34,155 nucleotides of DNA from an uncultured Oscillospiraceae bacterium (GTDB taxonomy: Bacteria; Bacillota; Clostridia; Oscillospirales; Oscillospiraceae), in NCBI GenBank assembly GCA_950075865.1, contig CATMVA010000017.1, forward strand, positions 1 to 34,155. Direction: 5' to 3'. Positions 20,439 to 28,051 of this stretch are shown one piece after another (positions within the stretch are counted from its first letter, which is position 1; each line of letters begins with the position of its first letter). The position numbers and the translations under genes were made by a program. The notes below the pieces were generated by a model. That model was given only the letters and a program-made list of their open reading frames with translations. It did no database searches and was not told the DNA's origin.

Positions 20439-21653
20439 TCAGGGGAGAAGGCGGGAACGGATGAAATCCAGAGCCTCCGGTGTGGTCATGTCAAGGGGCC
20501 GTGAATGGCCGTCAAAGCAACCTGTCATGGCCACTACGTTCCCTTGACGGAAGAGGAGATAGCCGTATTCGCTGTGGCCGTTGGCATAGGAGATATAGCA
20601 TTCCTCAAGTCCGGGGAGTGCGATGGGCTCCCAGTCGGCGGACCAGATGGGGCTGTCAGTGTTTCGGGCGTCCCGTAGCCGCAGAGCGAGGAGGAGCCGG
20701 GCCACAGCGGGAGTGGCACATTGGTAGTGATCGGTGGCTATCCGATAGAGTTTTCCTTCCACATAGAACACCTCCAACTGCCGGAAATGCCGGACCAGAA
20801 GGGAGCGGTTGCCCAGAACATACTCGGAGTCAATGAAGCTGTCAGGAAGGTCCAGCCCCTGAATGGTGAGAACCGGATAGCCGGTCAAGGCCTCTAAAGT
20901 AGAGGGATCGCTTACTTCGGACTGGGGGTTGGAATGGTAAGAAAGGTATTCCCGGAGGGAATGTCGAGGATGGGAGGAGTAAATGAGACCCAAAAGAAGG
21001 GACAAGGCAATCAAAGCACTCAGGATACGGTGCCATTGGGTGAAAATGTCTGCCATGACGGAGGCTCTGTCCACCGGTTCGATCTGGCCGGATTTTCGGC
21101 ACTTGGACAGATACAGCCGGGAGGAGATAAAAACAATGGGGAGCAGGAGCAGGGTCAGAGCGAAAAGGAGCAGGCAGCTAAGCCCTAAATTGGTGGTCAG
21201 CAGATCGGAGGCGCAAAAGTAGTCTGCCGTATAGTGTATCAGGCAGAAGAGCGCAAGGGCCAGAAGGGCAGCGGGGAGAAAGGACTTCCAGAGTCTGGGA
21301 TGGTTTTTCTCCCAGAAACGGTCAAATTCCACATTCTCGTCGGTCTGGATGGGGGTTGGGTCCTTGCTGGGGTCAGCCCGAAAGAGGAGCATCCCCCGAA
21401 GGGTCTGCACATACAGCCAACCCCCGTCGGCGCAAAGCCGGAAATAATCCTTATAGGACCGATCTGGGTCGTTATATCGCTTTTTGTCCAGATCCAAGTC
21501 CACAAAGTGGCGGGGATGTTTGGCTTTCTCGAACCGGGCGATGCAGCCTAGATAAATCTTTCGGAGTTCCAGACCTTTTGCGGCCTTTTTGTCCAAGTAT
21601 GCTTGGGCGGCCTTGTAGTGCAGGGGCTCGTAAGGGAAAAATCCAAGTGCCAT
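20439..21653 (-). CDS. DUF2812 domain membrane protein, second copy
   Basis: A 404-residue protein. The N-terminal DUF2812 domain (about 1-100) starts MALGFFPYEPLHYKAAQAYL and has HFVDLDLD and CADGGWLYVQTLRGMLLFRA. Three membrane spans follow at about 124-142, 156-181 and 208-226. The remaining 170 residues are a soluble domain ending with GYLLFRQGNVVAMTGCFDG. The whole protein is a diverged copy of the one encoded just upstream (21672-22844), with the same layout and C-terminal motif. DUF2812 proteins regularly sit beside PadR regulators; function is unknown. It ends about 12 bases from the shared terminator. Confidence 0.8.
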   Translation of the reverse strand: MALGFFPYEPLHYKAAQAYLDKKAAKGLELRKIYLGCIARFEKAKHPRHFVDLDLDKKRYNDPDRSYKDYFRLCADGGWLYVQTLRGMLLFRADPSKDPTPIQTDENVEFDRFWEKNHPRLWKSFLPAALLALALFCLIHYTADYFCASDLLTTNLGLSCLLLFALTLLLLPIVFISSRLYLSKCRKSGQIEPVDRASVMADIFTQWHRILSALIALSLLLGLIYSSHPRHSLREYLSYHSNPQSEVSDPSTLEALTGYPVLTIQGLDLPDSFIDSEYVLGNRSLLVRHFRQLEVFYVEGKLYRIATDHYQCATPAVARLLLALRLRDARNTDSPIWSADWEPIALPGLEECYISYANGHSEYGYLLFRQGNVVAMTGCFDGHSRPLDMTTPEALDFIRSRLLP

Positions 21654-21671
21654 CTTTCTGTCTCCTTTCTG

Positions 21672-22844
21672 TCAGGCCGGGGGCAGGCCCAGCCGGTCAC
21701 GGATGACCTCCAAAAGTTCCGGTGTGGTCAGGTCCAGGTCGGAGCAGCCCACCAGAGATACCACATTGCCCTGGCGGAGTAGGAGATAAGAGCCCTCCCG
21801 GCAGGAGTAGCTTTCCTCGAACCCCAGGCCGGGAGCATCCACCCAGTCCAGCTCACCCCAAAGGAAGGCACCGTTTCGGGTCTCGTTGGCCCGCAGGTCA
21901 AAAACCAACCGGGCAAGGGGCTCAAAGGCACAGTCGTAGCGTTCGGTGGTGAGGATATATATAGGTGCTTCCGGCCCGTCTCCCTCGGTGATTTCACGAT
22001 AGGACAAAAACTCTGCCAGAAGAGTCCGGTGACCATCTAGATACCGGCTGTCCTCGCTGTCACGAAGTCCCAAATCGGAAGCCAGCACCACCGGATATTC
22101 CCGGCAGGCGTCCACTGTGGCGGTATATTCTCCGTTTATAGAGGACCAGCCCAGATCCACCGTAGTGCCCATGCCTAGGATCTCAGCCAGAGCGACGCAG
22201 GCAGCGATCAGGTAGAAGGGCCGATAGAGCTGGAATAAGGTGTCCTGAAGCAAGGCAATCCGCCCCGGTGTTTCCACCTGGCCTGACCTTCGGCAGCGGA
22301 AGAGGTAGAGGGGGGTGGTGACAAAACTCATGAAGATACTGACAAGCCCCAGTACAAGGGAGACCAGGTATAGTAGAGCGCTGCTGGAGATCACTACTGC
22401 GGTCAGGGACTTGCCCGGGCCAGAAGTTAGACTGGACACCAGGGCCAGCAGTCCCGCCGCCGCCAGCAGCACCAGAAGAGAGGTTATGATATTTTTCCGG
22501 GCGTACCTTTTCCAGAACCGCTCCCATTCCATCCCAGTGTCACTTTGAATGGGAGCCGGATCCGCCCCCTCCGCTGCCCGGAACAGCAGCATTCCCCGCA
22601 GGGTCTGGATGTGCTCCCAGCCTGCGTCGGCGCAAAGCTGGAGGTAGTCTTGGTCGGGTTCTTCGCTCAGAAACTGCCGGATGTCCAGGTCCACAAAATG
22701 TCGGGGCCGCTCCGCCCGTTCAAAAAGGGCGATGCAGCTCAGATAAACGTGCCGCAGCCGCCATCCCTGGGGCTCCATGCGCTCCAGATAGGCCTGGCCG
22801 GCCTTATAATTCATGGCACTGTATGGAAAAAAGCCAAGCTTCAT
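21672..22844 (-). CDS. DUF2812 domain membrane protein, first copy
   Basis: A 390-residue paralogue of the next gene. The N-terminal DUF2812 region begins MKLGFFPYSAMNYKAGQAYL and includes ERAERPRHFVDLDI and CADAGWEHIQTLRGMLLFRA. Hydrophobic spans lie near 130-145, 155-180 and 208-225, and the C-terminal half ends SYLLLRQGNVVSLVGCSDLD. The start ATG overlaps the padR stop (ATGA), so translation is coupled to the regulator. The two copies are 18 bases apart. Divergence between them is large enough that the duplication is not recent. It is probably a membrane sensor or effector controlled by the PadR protein. Confidence 0.82.
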   Translation of the reverse strand: MKLGFFPYSAMNYKAGQAYLERMEPQGWRLRHVYLSCIALFERAERPRHFVDLDIRQFLSEEPDQDYLQLCADAGWEHIQTLRGMLLFRAAEGADPAPIQSDTGMEWERFWKRYARKNIITSLLVLLAAAGLLALVSSLTSGPGKSLTAVVISSSALLYLVSLVLGLVSIFMSFVTTPLYLFRCRRSGQVETPGRIALLQDTLFQLYRPFYLIAACVALAEILGMGTTVDLGWSSINGEYTATVDACREYPVVLASDLGLRDSEDSRYLDGHRTLLAEFLSYREITEGDGPEAPIYILTTERYDCAFEPLARLVFDLRANETRNGAFLWGELDWVDAPGLGFEESYSCREGSYLLLRQGNVVSLVGCSDLDLTTPELLEVIRDRLGLPPA

Positions 22845-23167
22845 GATTCTTCCTCCTTTTCATTCAGAATTGCAGCTCCGTCGGCAACCTGCCGCCGGAG
22901 CCGGTCATATTCCCCCCGAAGGGTTTGTTCTCCCTCGGAGGTGAGCTGATAATATTTCCGCCCCTCAAGGGTGTGGGTGAGAGTGATGAGCCCCTCCTCC
23001 TCGAACCGGGAGAGCAGGGCATACAGAGTGCCAGCGCCGATGGTCACCCGGTCCCCGGTGAGTTGGGACACGTACTGCATAATGCCATAGCCGTGCCGCT
23101 CCTTGGTGAGGGAGAGCAGGACATAGTACATCTGCTCGGTCAAAGTCTCCAGCTTTTTTCGGGCCAT
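22841..23167 (-). CDS. PadR family transcriptional regulator
   Basis: A 108-residue PadR of the short subfamily. It starts MARKKLETLTEQMYYVLLSL, followed by HGYGIMQYVSQLTGDRVTIG and AGTLYALLSRFEEEGLI, the winged-helix core, then the wing GRKYYQLTSEGEQTL and a short dimer helix. PadR regulators usually repress their own operon and are released by small ligands or membrane stress. It is first in a three-gene operon with two DUF2812 proteins. The promoter at 23214-23242 lies inside a large AT-rich inverted repeat, the likely operator. The start has GGAGGAG five bases upstream. Confidence 0.92.
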   Translation of the reverse strand: MARKKLETLTEQMYYVLLSLTKERHGYGIMQYVSQLTGDRVTIGAGTLYALLSRFEEEGLITLTHTLEGRKYYQLTSEGEQTLRGEYDRLRRQVADGAAILNEKEEES

Positions 23168-23191
23168 GGGGTCTCCTCCCGAATAGAGTGA

Positions 23192-23242
23192 TATATTGAA
23201 TATCGATATAATGATTATATATCAATATTCGATATATGTCAA
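23192..23242 (-). promoter_or_regulatory. padR promoter overlapped by a 19-bp inverted-repeat operator
   Basis: On the minus strand, TTGACA (23242-23237), 17-base spacer, TATAAT (23219-23214): a full consensus promoter. Two inverted 19-base arms (23192-23210 and 23218-23236), of the form TATAT(T/C)GAATAT(C/T)GATATA, differ at two positions and flank the -10. One arm fills the spacer and the other covers the start of transcription. This is a typical place for PadR autorepression. Confidence 0.8.
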
Positions 23243-23330
23243 TAAGAAAAATGAAAATTTATTGGGGGGCTACCTGGGGAAAAAGATCATCAACAAATTA
23301 ACAATAAATTTGACGAAAGATACTGGACTT

Positions 23331-23359
23331 TTTCCAGAGAATGCACTATTATATATAAT
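23331..23359 (+). promoter_or_regulatory. Likely rnf operon promoter
   Basis: TATAAT (23354-23359) with TTTCCA (23331-23336) 17 bases upstream; the -10 is perfect and the -35 is weak, which would fit activator dependence. A hairpin CACTTTC/GAAAGTG (23371-23395) lies in the leader. A TTAACAA half-site resembling Rex boxes is at 23298-23304, but its partner half is poor. Confidence 0.55.
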
Positions 23360-23417
23360 GTTTTAGGATGCACTTTCGCAGAATGCAGAGAAAGTGAAAA
23401 AAGATTGAGGTGAGGCT

Positions 23418-24758
23418 ATGTTGCATCAGTTTTTTGGCGGGGTACATCCCGCCGGGCATAAGGAATTGACCGAGGGTAAGGCGGCCGCTCCCATCAAGGA
23501 AGCTCCCGCCCAGGTGGTCATTCCCATGTCCATGCACGTGGGCGCCCCCTGCAAGCCTACGGTAGCCGTGGGGGATCAGGTGAAGGTGGGCCAGCTCATC
23601 GGCGAGACCGCCGGGCTGGGCGCACCCATCCACGCCAGCGTGTCGGGCACCGTCAAGGCCGTAGAGCCCAGACTGACCGCCGGTGGAAGCCCGGTGATGT
23701 CCGTGGTCATCGAGAATGACTTCAAGGACACGCCCGCCCCCTCCATCAAGCGGCGGGACAATGTGGGTGCGCTGACCGGTGCTCAGATCATTGAGATCGT
23801 CCGGGATGCCGGCATTGTCGGCATGGGCGGCGCCGGATTTCCCACCCATGTGAAGCTCTCGGGCGCCGTGGGCAAGGTGGATACCCTGATCATCAACGCG
23901 GCCGAGTGTGAGCCCTACATCACTGCCGACCATCGGCTCATGCTGGAGCGGGGAGAGGCCATCATTGGCGGCGCCAAGCTGCTGGCCAAGGCTGTAGGCC
24001 TGAAGGAGGCCACCATCGGGGTGGAGCTTAACAAGCCTGACGCCATTGAGCATCTGAAGTCTTTGGCGGGTGAGGGGATCCATGTGGAGGGGCTGAAGAC
24101 CCGTTACCCCCAGGGCGCGGAAAAGCAGCTCATTCAAATGCTGACCGGTAGGCAGGTGCCTCCCGGCAAGCTGCCCGCCGACGTGCAGTGTCTGGTGTGC
24201 AACGCCGCTACCGCCGCCGCCGTCTATGACGCGGTCACCGAGGGCAAGCCCCTGACCCAGCGGTATGTGACCCTGACCGGCGGGGCCATCAGCGAGCCCA
24301 TGAATGTGATCGCTCCCATCGGCACTCCGGTGAGCCATCTCATCAAGCTGGCCGGCGGCTTCAAGAGTGAACCTGAGCGGATCCTCTTCGGCGGCCCCAT
24401 GATGGGTATCGCTATCTATGACGTGGATGTGCCCACCATGAAGGGGACCAACTGTGTGTTGAGCCTGAGCGCCGAGGAGGCACCCGTCCAGGACCCGGCC
24501 CAGACCTGTATCCGCTGCGGCAAGTGCGTGGAGGTCTGCCCCATGAAGCTGACTCCGCTGTTCATCCGCATGAATGTGAACAAGCGCCGCTGGGACGAGA
24601 CCATGGCTCTCAATGTGCTGGACTGCATCGAGTGCGGCTCCTGCAACTATATCTGTCCCGCCCGGCTGCCCCTGGTGCAGTCCTTCCGCACCGCCAAGGC
24701 GGCCATCCGGGCTGAGCAGGCAAAAGAGAAAGCGAAAAAGGAGGCGGCCAAGGCATGA
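23418..24758 (+). CDS. rnfC: Rnf complex subunit RnfC
   Basis: A 446-residue RnfC, the peripheral NADH-binding subunit of the ferredoxin:NAD+ oxidoreductase. The N-terminal barrel-sandwich part includes IPMSMHVGAPCKPTVAVGDQ and GAPIHASVSGTV. The NADH/FMN (Nqo1-like) fold has GIVGMGGAGFPTHVKL (132-147) and INAAECEPYITAD (159-171). Two [4Fe-4S] clusters are set by Cys364/367/370/374 and Cys403/406/409/413. It is first of rnfCDGEAB, the usual Clostridia order, and overlaps rnfD by ATGA. The short Lys/Ala-rich C-terminus lacks the long repeats of proteobacterial RnfC. Confidence 0.96.
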   Translation: MLHQFFGGVHPAGHKELTEGKAAAPIKEAPAQVVIPMSMHVGAPCKPTVAVGDQVKVGQLIGETAGLGAPIHASVSGTVKAVEPRLTAGGSPVMSVVIENDFKDTPAPSIKRRDNVGALTGAQIIEIVRDAGIVGMGGAGFPTHVKLSGAVGKVDTLIINAAECEPYITADHRLMLERGEAIIGGAKLLAKAVGLKEATIGVELNKPDAIEHLKSLAGEGIHVEGLKTRYPQGAEKQLIQMLTGRQVPPGKLPADVQCLVCNAATAAAVYDAVTEGKPLTQRYVTLTGGAISEPMNVIAPIGTPVSHLIKLAGGFKSEPERILFGGPMMGIAIYDVDVPTMKGTNCVLSLSAEEAPVQDPAQTCIRCGKCVEVCPMKLTPLFIRMNVNKRRWDETMALNVLDCIECGSCNYICPARLPLVQSFRTAKAAIRAEQAKEKAKKEAAKA

Positions 24759-25750
24759 ACGAGTATAAGGACCTGAGACTGACTGTGGCCTCCTCGCCCC
24801 ACGCCAATTCGCCTGTGGGTACCCGGGCCCTGATGTTGGATGTGCTGCTGGCCCTGATGCCCGCCCTGGCCATGGCAGGCTACTTCTTTGGGCCCCGGGC
24901 CCTGGTCCTCACTCTTGTGAGCGTTGTGGGGTGTGAGGTGTTCGAGTGGCTCTACCGGTTCCTGATGAAAAAGCCCCAGACGGCGGGAGATCTGACCGCC
25001 GCTGTCACCGGCATGCTGCTGGCCTTTGTGTGTCCGGTGACCCTGCCCTACTGGGCCGTCCTTATTGGAGACTTCTTCGCCATTGTGGTGGTCAAGCAGC
25101 TCTTCGGCGGCTTGGGGAAGAACTTCCTCAATCCTGCCCTGGCCGGCCGGGCTTTCCTGCTACTGAGTTACCTGGGCTATATGACCACTTGGGTCAAGCC
25201 GGGGGTCAACAACTGGACCGGCGTGGCCGGTGTGGCTGACGCCGTTACCGCGGCTACACCGCTGGCTGCTCTCCACACGGGGAGCCTGCCCTCGGTCTCC
25301 ATGCAGAACCTGTTTATTGGTAATGTGGGCGGCTGTATCGGCGAGGTCTCGGCCCTGGCTCTGATCCTGGGCGGGGTATACCTGGTGCTCCGGGGCGTTA
25401 TCCACATTCGAATCCCGGCGGCCTATCTGGGCACTGTAGCCCTGCTGACCCTGATCTTCCCCAAAGGGAATGACCCGGTTCAGTGGACACTCTGCAACCT
25501 GTTCAGCGGCGGACTGATGCTGGGAGCCTTCTTTATGGCCACCGACTATGTGACCAGCCCCTGCACCCCTGTGGGTGAGTGGATCTATGGCGTAGGCTGC
25601 GGTTTGCTGACTGTGTTCATCCGCTACTTCGGCGGCTTTCCTGAGGGGGTCAGCTATGCCATTCTGCTGATGAATGTCTGCGCGCCCATTATTGAGAAGT
25701 ACACCCATCCCGGTCGTTTCGGTGTGCAGAAAGGGGGTGCCAAGGCATGA
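24755..25750 (+). CDS. rnfD: Rnf complex membrane subunit RnfD
   Basis: A 331-residue integral membrane protein, NqrB/RnfD family, with about ten spans. It has PQTAGDLTAAVTGMLLAFVC (74-93) and LGKNFLNPALAGRAFLLL (120-137). ADAVTAATPLAAL (161-173) is the covalent FMN site region, with Thr168 the predicted attachment residue. FFMATDYVTSPCTPVGEWIY follows near the C-terminus. The usual glycine before Ala-Thr is alanine here (TAAT instead of SGAT). RnfD contributes to electron transfer across the membrane and ion pumping. ATGA overlaps link it to rnfC and rnfG. Confidence 0.95.
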   Translation: MNEYKDLRLTVASSPHANSPVGTRALMLDVLLALMPALAMAGYFFGPRALVLTLVSVVGCEVFEWLYRFLMKKPQTAGDLTAAVTGMLLAFVCPVTLPYWAVLIGDFFAIVVVKQLFGGLGKNFLNPALAGRAFLLLSYLGYMTTWVKPGVNNWTGVAGVADAVTAATPLAALHTGSLPSVSMQNLFIGNVGGCIGEVSALALILGGVYLVLRGVIHIRIPAAYLGTVALLTLIFPKGNDPVQWTLCNLFSGGLMLGAFFMATDYVTSPCTPVGEWIYGVGCGLLTVFIRYFGGFPEGVSYAILLMNVCAPIIEKYTHPGRFGVQKGGAKA

Positions 25751-26763
25751 ATGAGACCAAGAAGGAAGCCGGCGTCATTCAGCTGACGGTGACCCTGTTC
25801 GCGATCTGTGCCGTCTGTGCCCTGATCCTGGGGTTGACCAACATGATCACGGCTCCGGTCATTCTCCAAAACCAGGAGCGTAAAAAGACCGAGGCCATCA
25901 CGGCCGACGTTATGCCAGGCTACACCGGGGTCCTGAGCCAGGTGAACTATATTGGCAGCGACACCACCATCCGTTCGATCCTTAAAGGTGATGACGGCAG
26001 CTTCGTGGTGGAGGTCTCGCCCAAGACCAGCTATAGCGGAAACCTGACCCTGATGGTCGGTATTGATCCCAACCGCGCCATTACCGGTATTTCGGTGACG
26101 CAGTCCGGAGAGAGTTCCGGTTTGGGCGCCAGGGCTTCTGAGCCTGAGTGGCGCGCCCAGTTCGTGGGCAAGACCGGCGAAGTAAAGATTACCAAGGACG
26201 GCGGCGAGATCGAAGCCATCAGCGGTGCTTCTATCACATCCCGGGGCGTCTGCGAGGCAGTGACCTCCGCTTTCGCGGCCATCGACAATGTGAGCGATGG
26301 ACCCTTTGATCCTTCCCTGGTGCCTCCCAGCGAGCAGCCGGGCGTGGGCGATGACCTGGTGGAGATGGGCGGCGTGATCCCCGGCTTTGACGGGGAGGCC
26401 ACTCCGGTGGAGTACACGGGGGACGACGACACCGTCCTCTCCATCAGCAAGGCCGGCGACATGGGCTATATTGTGGAAGTGGCGCCTACCGGCAGTTTCA
26501 GCGGCACCCTTACCATTCAGGTGGGTGTGGATACCAACGGTAAGGTTACCGGTATTGGCATCATCGAGTCCGGCGAGACTCCCAGTCTGGGTGGCCGGGC
26601 TTCCGAGCCTGAGTGGCAGGCACAGTTTGTAGGCCAGAGCGGCACTGTGGCTGTAACCGTAGACGGCGGCGAGATCGAAGCCATCGCGGGCGCTACCCTG
26701 ACCTCCACGGCTGTCTGCGCCGGCGTTACGTCGGCTCTGGCCGCTGTGGCGAGCCTGGGTTAA
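25747..26763 (+). CDS. rnfG: Rnf complex subunit RnfG with two FMN-binding domains
   Basis: A 338-residue RnfG, much longer than the usual ~200. After one N-terminal membrane helix (about 12-37, core LFAICAVCALILGLTNMI) it carries two homologous FMN-binding domains, about 72-180 and 228-336. Each has SEPEW-AQFVG (131-141 and 286-296), DGGEIEAI (151-158 and 306-313) and a flavinylation motif: SGASIT at 159-164 and AGATLT at 314-319. The second has the normal GAT; in the first the acceptor would be serine. A Pro/Gly-rich acidic linker joins them. The protein may bear two covalent flavins. It overlaps rnfD by ATGA, and rnfE follows 13 bases later. Confidence 0.93.
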   Translation: MNETKKEAGVIQLTVTLFAICAVCALILGLTNMITAPVILQNQERKKTEAITADVMPGYTGVLSQVNYIGSDTTIRSILKGDDGSFVVEVSPKTSYSGNLTLMVGIDPNRAITGISVTQSGESSGLGARASEPEWRAQFVGKTGEVKITKDGGEIEAISGASITSRGVCEAVTSAFAAIDNVSDGPFDPSLVPPSEQPGVGDDLVEMGGVIPGFDGEATPVEYTGDDDTVLSISKAGDMGYIVEVAPTGSFSGTLTIQVGVDTNGKVTGIGIIESGETPSLGGRASEPEWQAQFVGQSGTVAVTVDGGEIEAIAGATLTSTAVCAGVTSALAAVASLG

Positions 26764-26776
26764 GGAGGGAAGAGAA

Positions 26777-27421
26777 ATGGATTTCAAAAAGCAACTGAAA
26801 GAGGGCCTCATCACCCAGAATCCGGTGACAGTCCAGCTGTTGGGTATGTGCTCTACCATGGCCATCACCACCAGCCTCTTCAACGGTTTGGGCATGGGCC
26901 TCAGCGTTCTGGTCATCCTGACCATGTCCAACATTTTCATTTCGGCTTTGCGTAAAGTCATTCCCAGCAAGATCCGGATCGCCTGCTTCATCGTGGTCAT
27001 TGCTACTTTCGTGACTGTGGTAGATCTGTTCCTCCAGGCTTATTTGGAGGAACTGGCCGCCAATCTGGGCGTATTTATCCCCCTGATCGTGGTCAATTGC
27101 ATTATCCTGGCCCGGGCCGAGTCTTTTTGCTACAAGAACAGCGTGCCCGCTGCCGCGGTGGACGGTATCTGTCAGGGGCTTGGCTACACTTTGGTGCTGG
27201 TCATCATGTGCCTGATCCGTGAGTTTATCGGCAAGGGCTCCTTCGGTGGCGGCATCCTGAATGGCGGCAAGGGGATTCAGATCTTCCCGGCCGAGTTCGC
27301 CGTGGGCGGCATGGCCCTGCCTGTGGGCGGGTTCCTGACCCTGGCCTGCGTTATCGCGGCCATGCAGTATTTCCTGAACCGCTCCAAGAAGGGGACCAAG
27401 AAAGAGGAGGTGGCCGGGTAA
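26777..27421 (+). CDS. rnfE: Rnf complex membrane subunit RnfE
   Basis: A 214-residue membrane protein of the RnfE/NqrD family with six spans. It starts KQLKEGLITQNPVTVQLLGM, typical for RnfE, and contains MAITTSLFNGLGMGL and VFIPLIVVNCIILARAE, with the half-membrane cysteine that can help bind an iron-sulfur cluster at the RnfA/RnfE interface. GKGSFGGGILNGGKGIQIF lies near the C-terminus. RnfE and RnfA are related and form a pseudo-symmetric pair in the membrane. It starts 13 bases after rnfG with GGAGGG upstream and overlaps rnfA at TAATG. It ends with a Lys-rich tail. Confidence 0.95.
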   Translation: MDFKKQLKEGLITQNPVTVQLLGMCSTMAITTSLFNGLGMGLSVLVILTMSNIFISALRKVIPSKIRIACFIVVIATFVTVVDLFLQAYLEELAANLGVFIPLIVVNCIILARAESFCYKNSVPAAAVDGICQGLGYTLVLVIMCLIREFIGKGSFGGGILNGGKGIQIFPAEFAVGGMALPVGGFLTLACVIAAMQYFLNRSKKGTKKEEVAG

Positions 27422-28035
27422 TGGATGTTCAGAAACTGATCACCATCGCTTTGGGAGCCATTCTGATCAATAACTTCATTTTCTCCCAGTTTCTGGGCAT
27501 CTGTCCCTTCATGGGCGTGTCCAAGTCCAGCGAGACTGCCGTTGGCATGGGTTTGGCCGTTACCTTTGTCATGGGCTTGGCCTCGGCGGTGTGTTACCCC
27601 ATCAACAAGTATATCTTGGTGAGCGAGGTTATTTTCCCCAACGCGGTTGATAACCTGAAGTTCATGCAGACTATCGTTTTCATTTTGGTCATCGCTTCTT
27701 TGGTGCAGTTCATTGAGATGTTCCTCCAGAAGACCATGCCCTCCCTCTATACGGCGCTGGGCGTGTACCTGCCCCTCATCACAACCAACTGCGCGGTGCT
27801 GGGCGTGGTGCTCCAGAACGTGCAGAACGACTACAGCTTTATCGAGAGCGTGGTCTACGGCGTCACCGGCGGACTGGGTTTCCTGCTGGCCATCTATCTG
27901 TTTTCGGCCATCCGAGAGAAGCTTCAGTTCTCGGAGAATCCCAAGTCCTTTGACGGATTTCCCATCGCTCTGGTCACTGCCGGCTTGCTGGCCCTCTGTT
28001 TCGGGGGCTTCTCCGGCCTGAACATTTTCGGGTAA
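27421..28035 (+). CDS. rnfA: Rnf complex membrane subunit RnfA
   Basis: A 204-residue, six-span RnfA/NqrE protein. It has ILINNFIFSQFLGICPFMGV near the start, with the conserved cysteine, YLPLITTNCAVLGVVLQNV in the middle with the matching inverted half-site, and AIREKLQFSENPKSFDGFPI towards the end. With RnfE it is thought to hold a [2Fe-2S] cluster inside the membrane and to take part in sodium or proton movement. Its ATG shares the A of the rnfE stop codon, so expression is coupled. The terminal region ALCFGGFSGLNIFG is a usual ending. Confidence 0.96.
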   Translation: MDVQKLITIALGAILINNFIFSQFLGICPFMGVSKSSETAVGMGLAVTFVMGLASAVCYPINKYILVSEVIFPNAVDNLKFMQTIVFILVIASLVQFIEMFLQKTMPSLYTALGVYLPLITTNCAVLGVVLQNVQNDYSFIESVVYGVTGGLGFLLAIYLFSAIREKLQFSENPKSFDGFPIALVTAGLLALCFGGFSGLNIFG

Positions 28036-28051
28036 GGGGGAGAGTGAAACC

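Noticed and set aside
23291-23304. Rex operator before rnfC
   Set aside because: Only one half-site (TTAACAA) is good; the other half matches about four of seven bases, so it is not listed as a feature.
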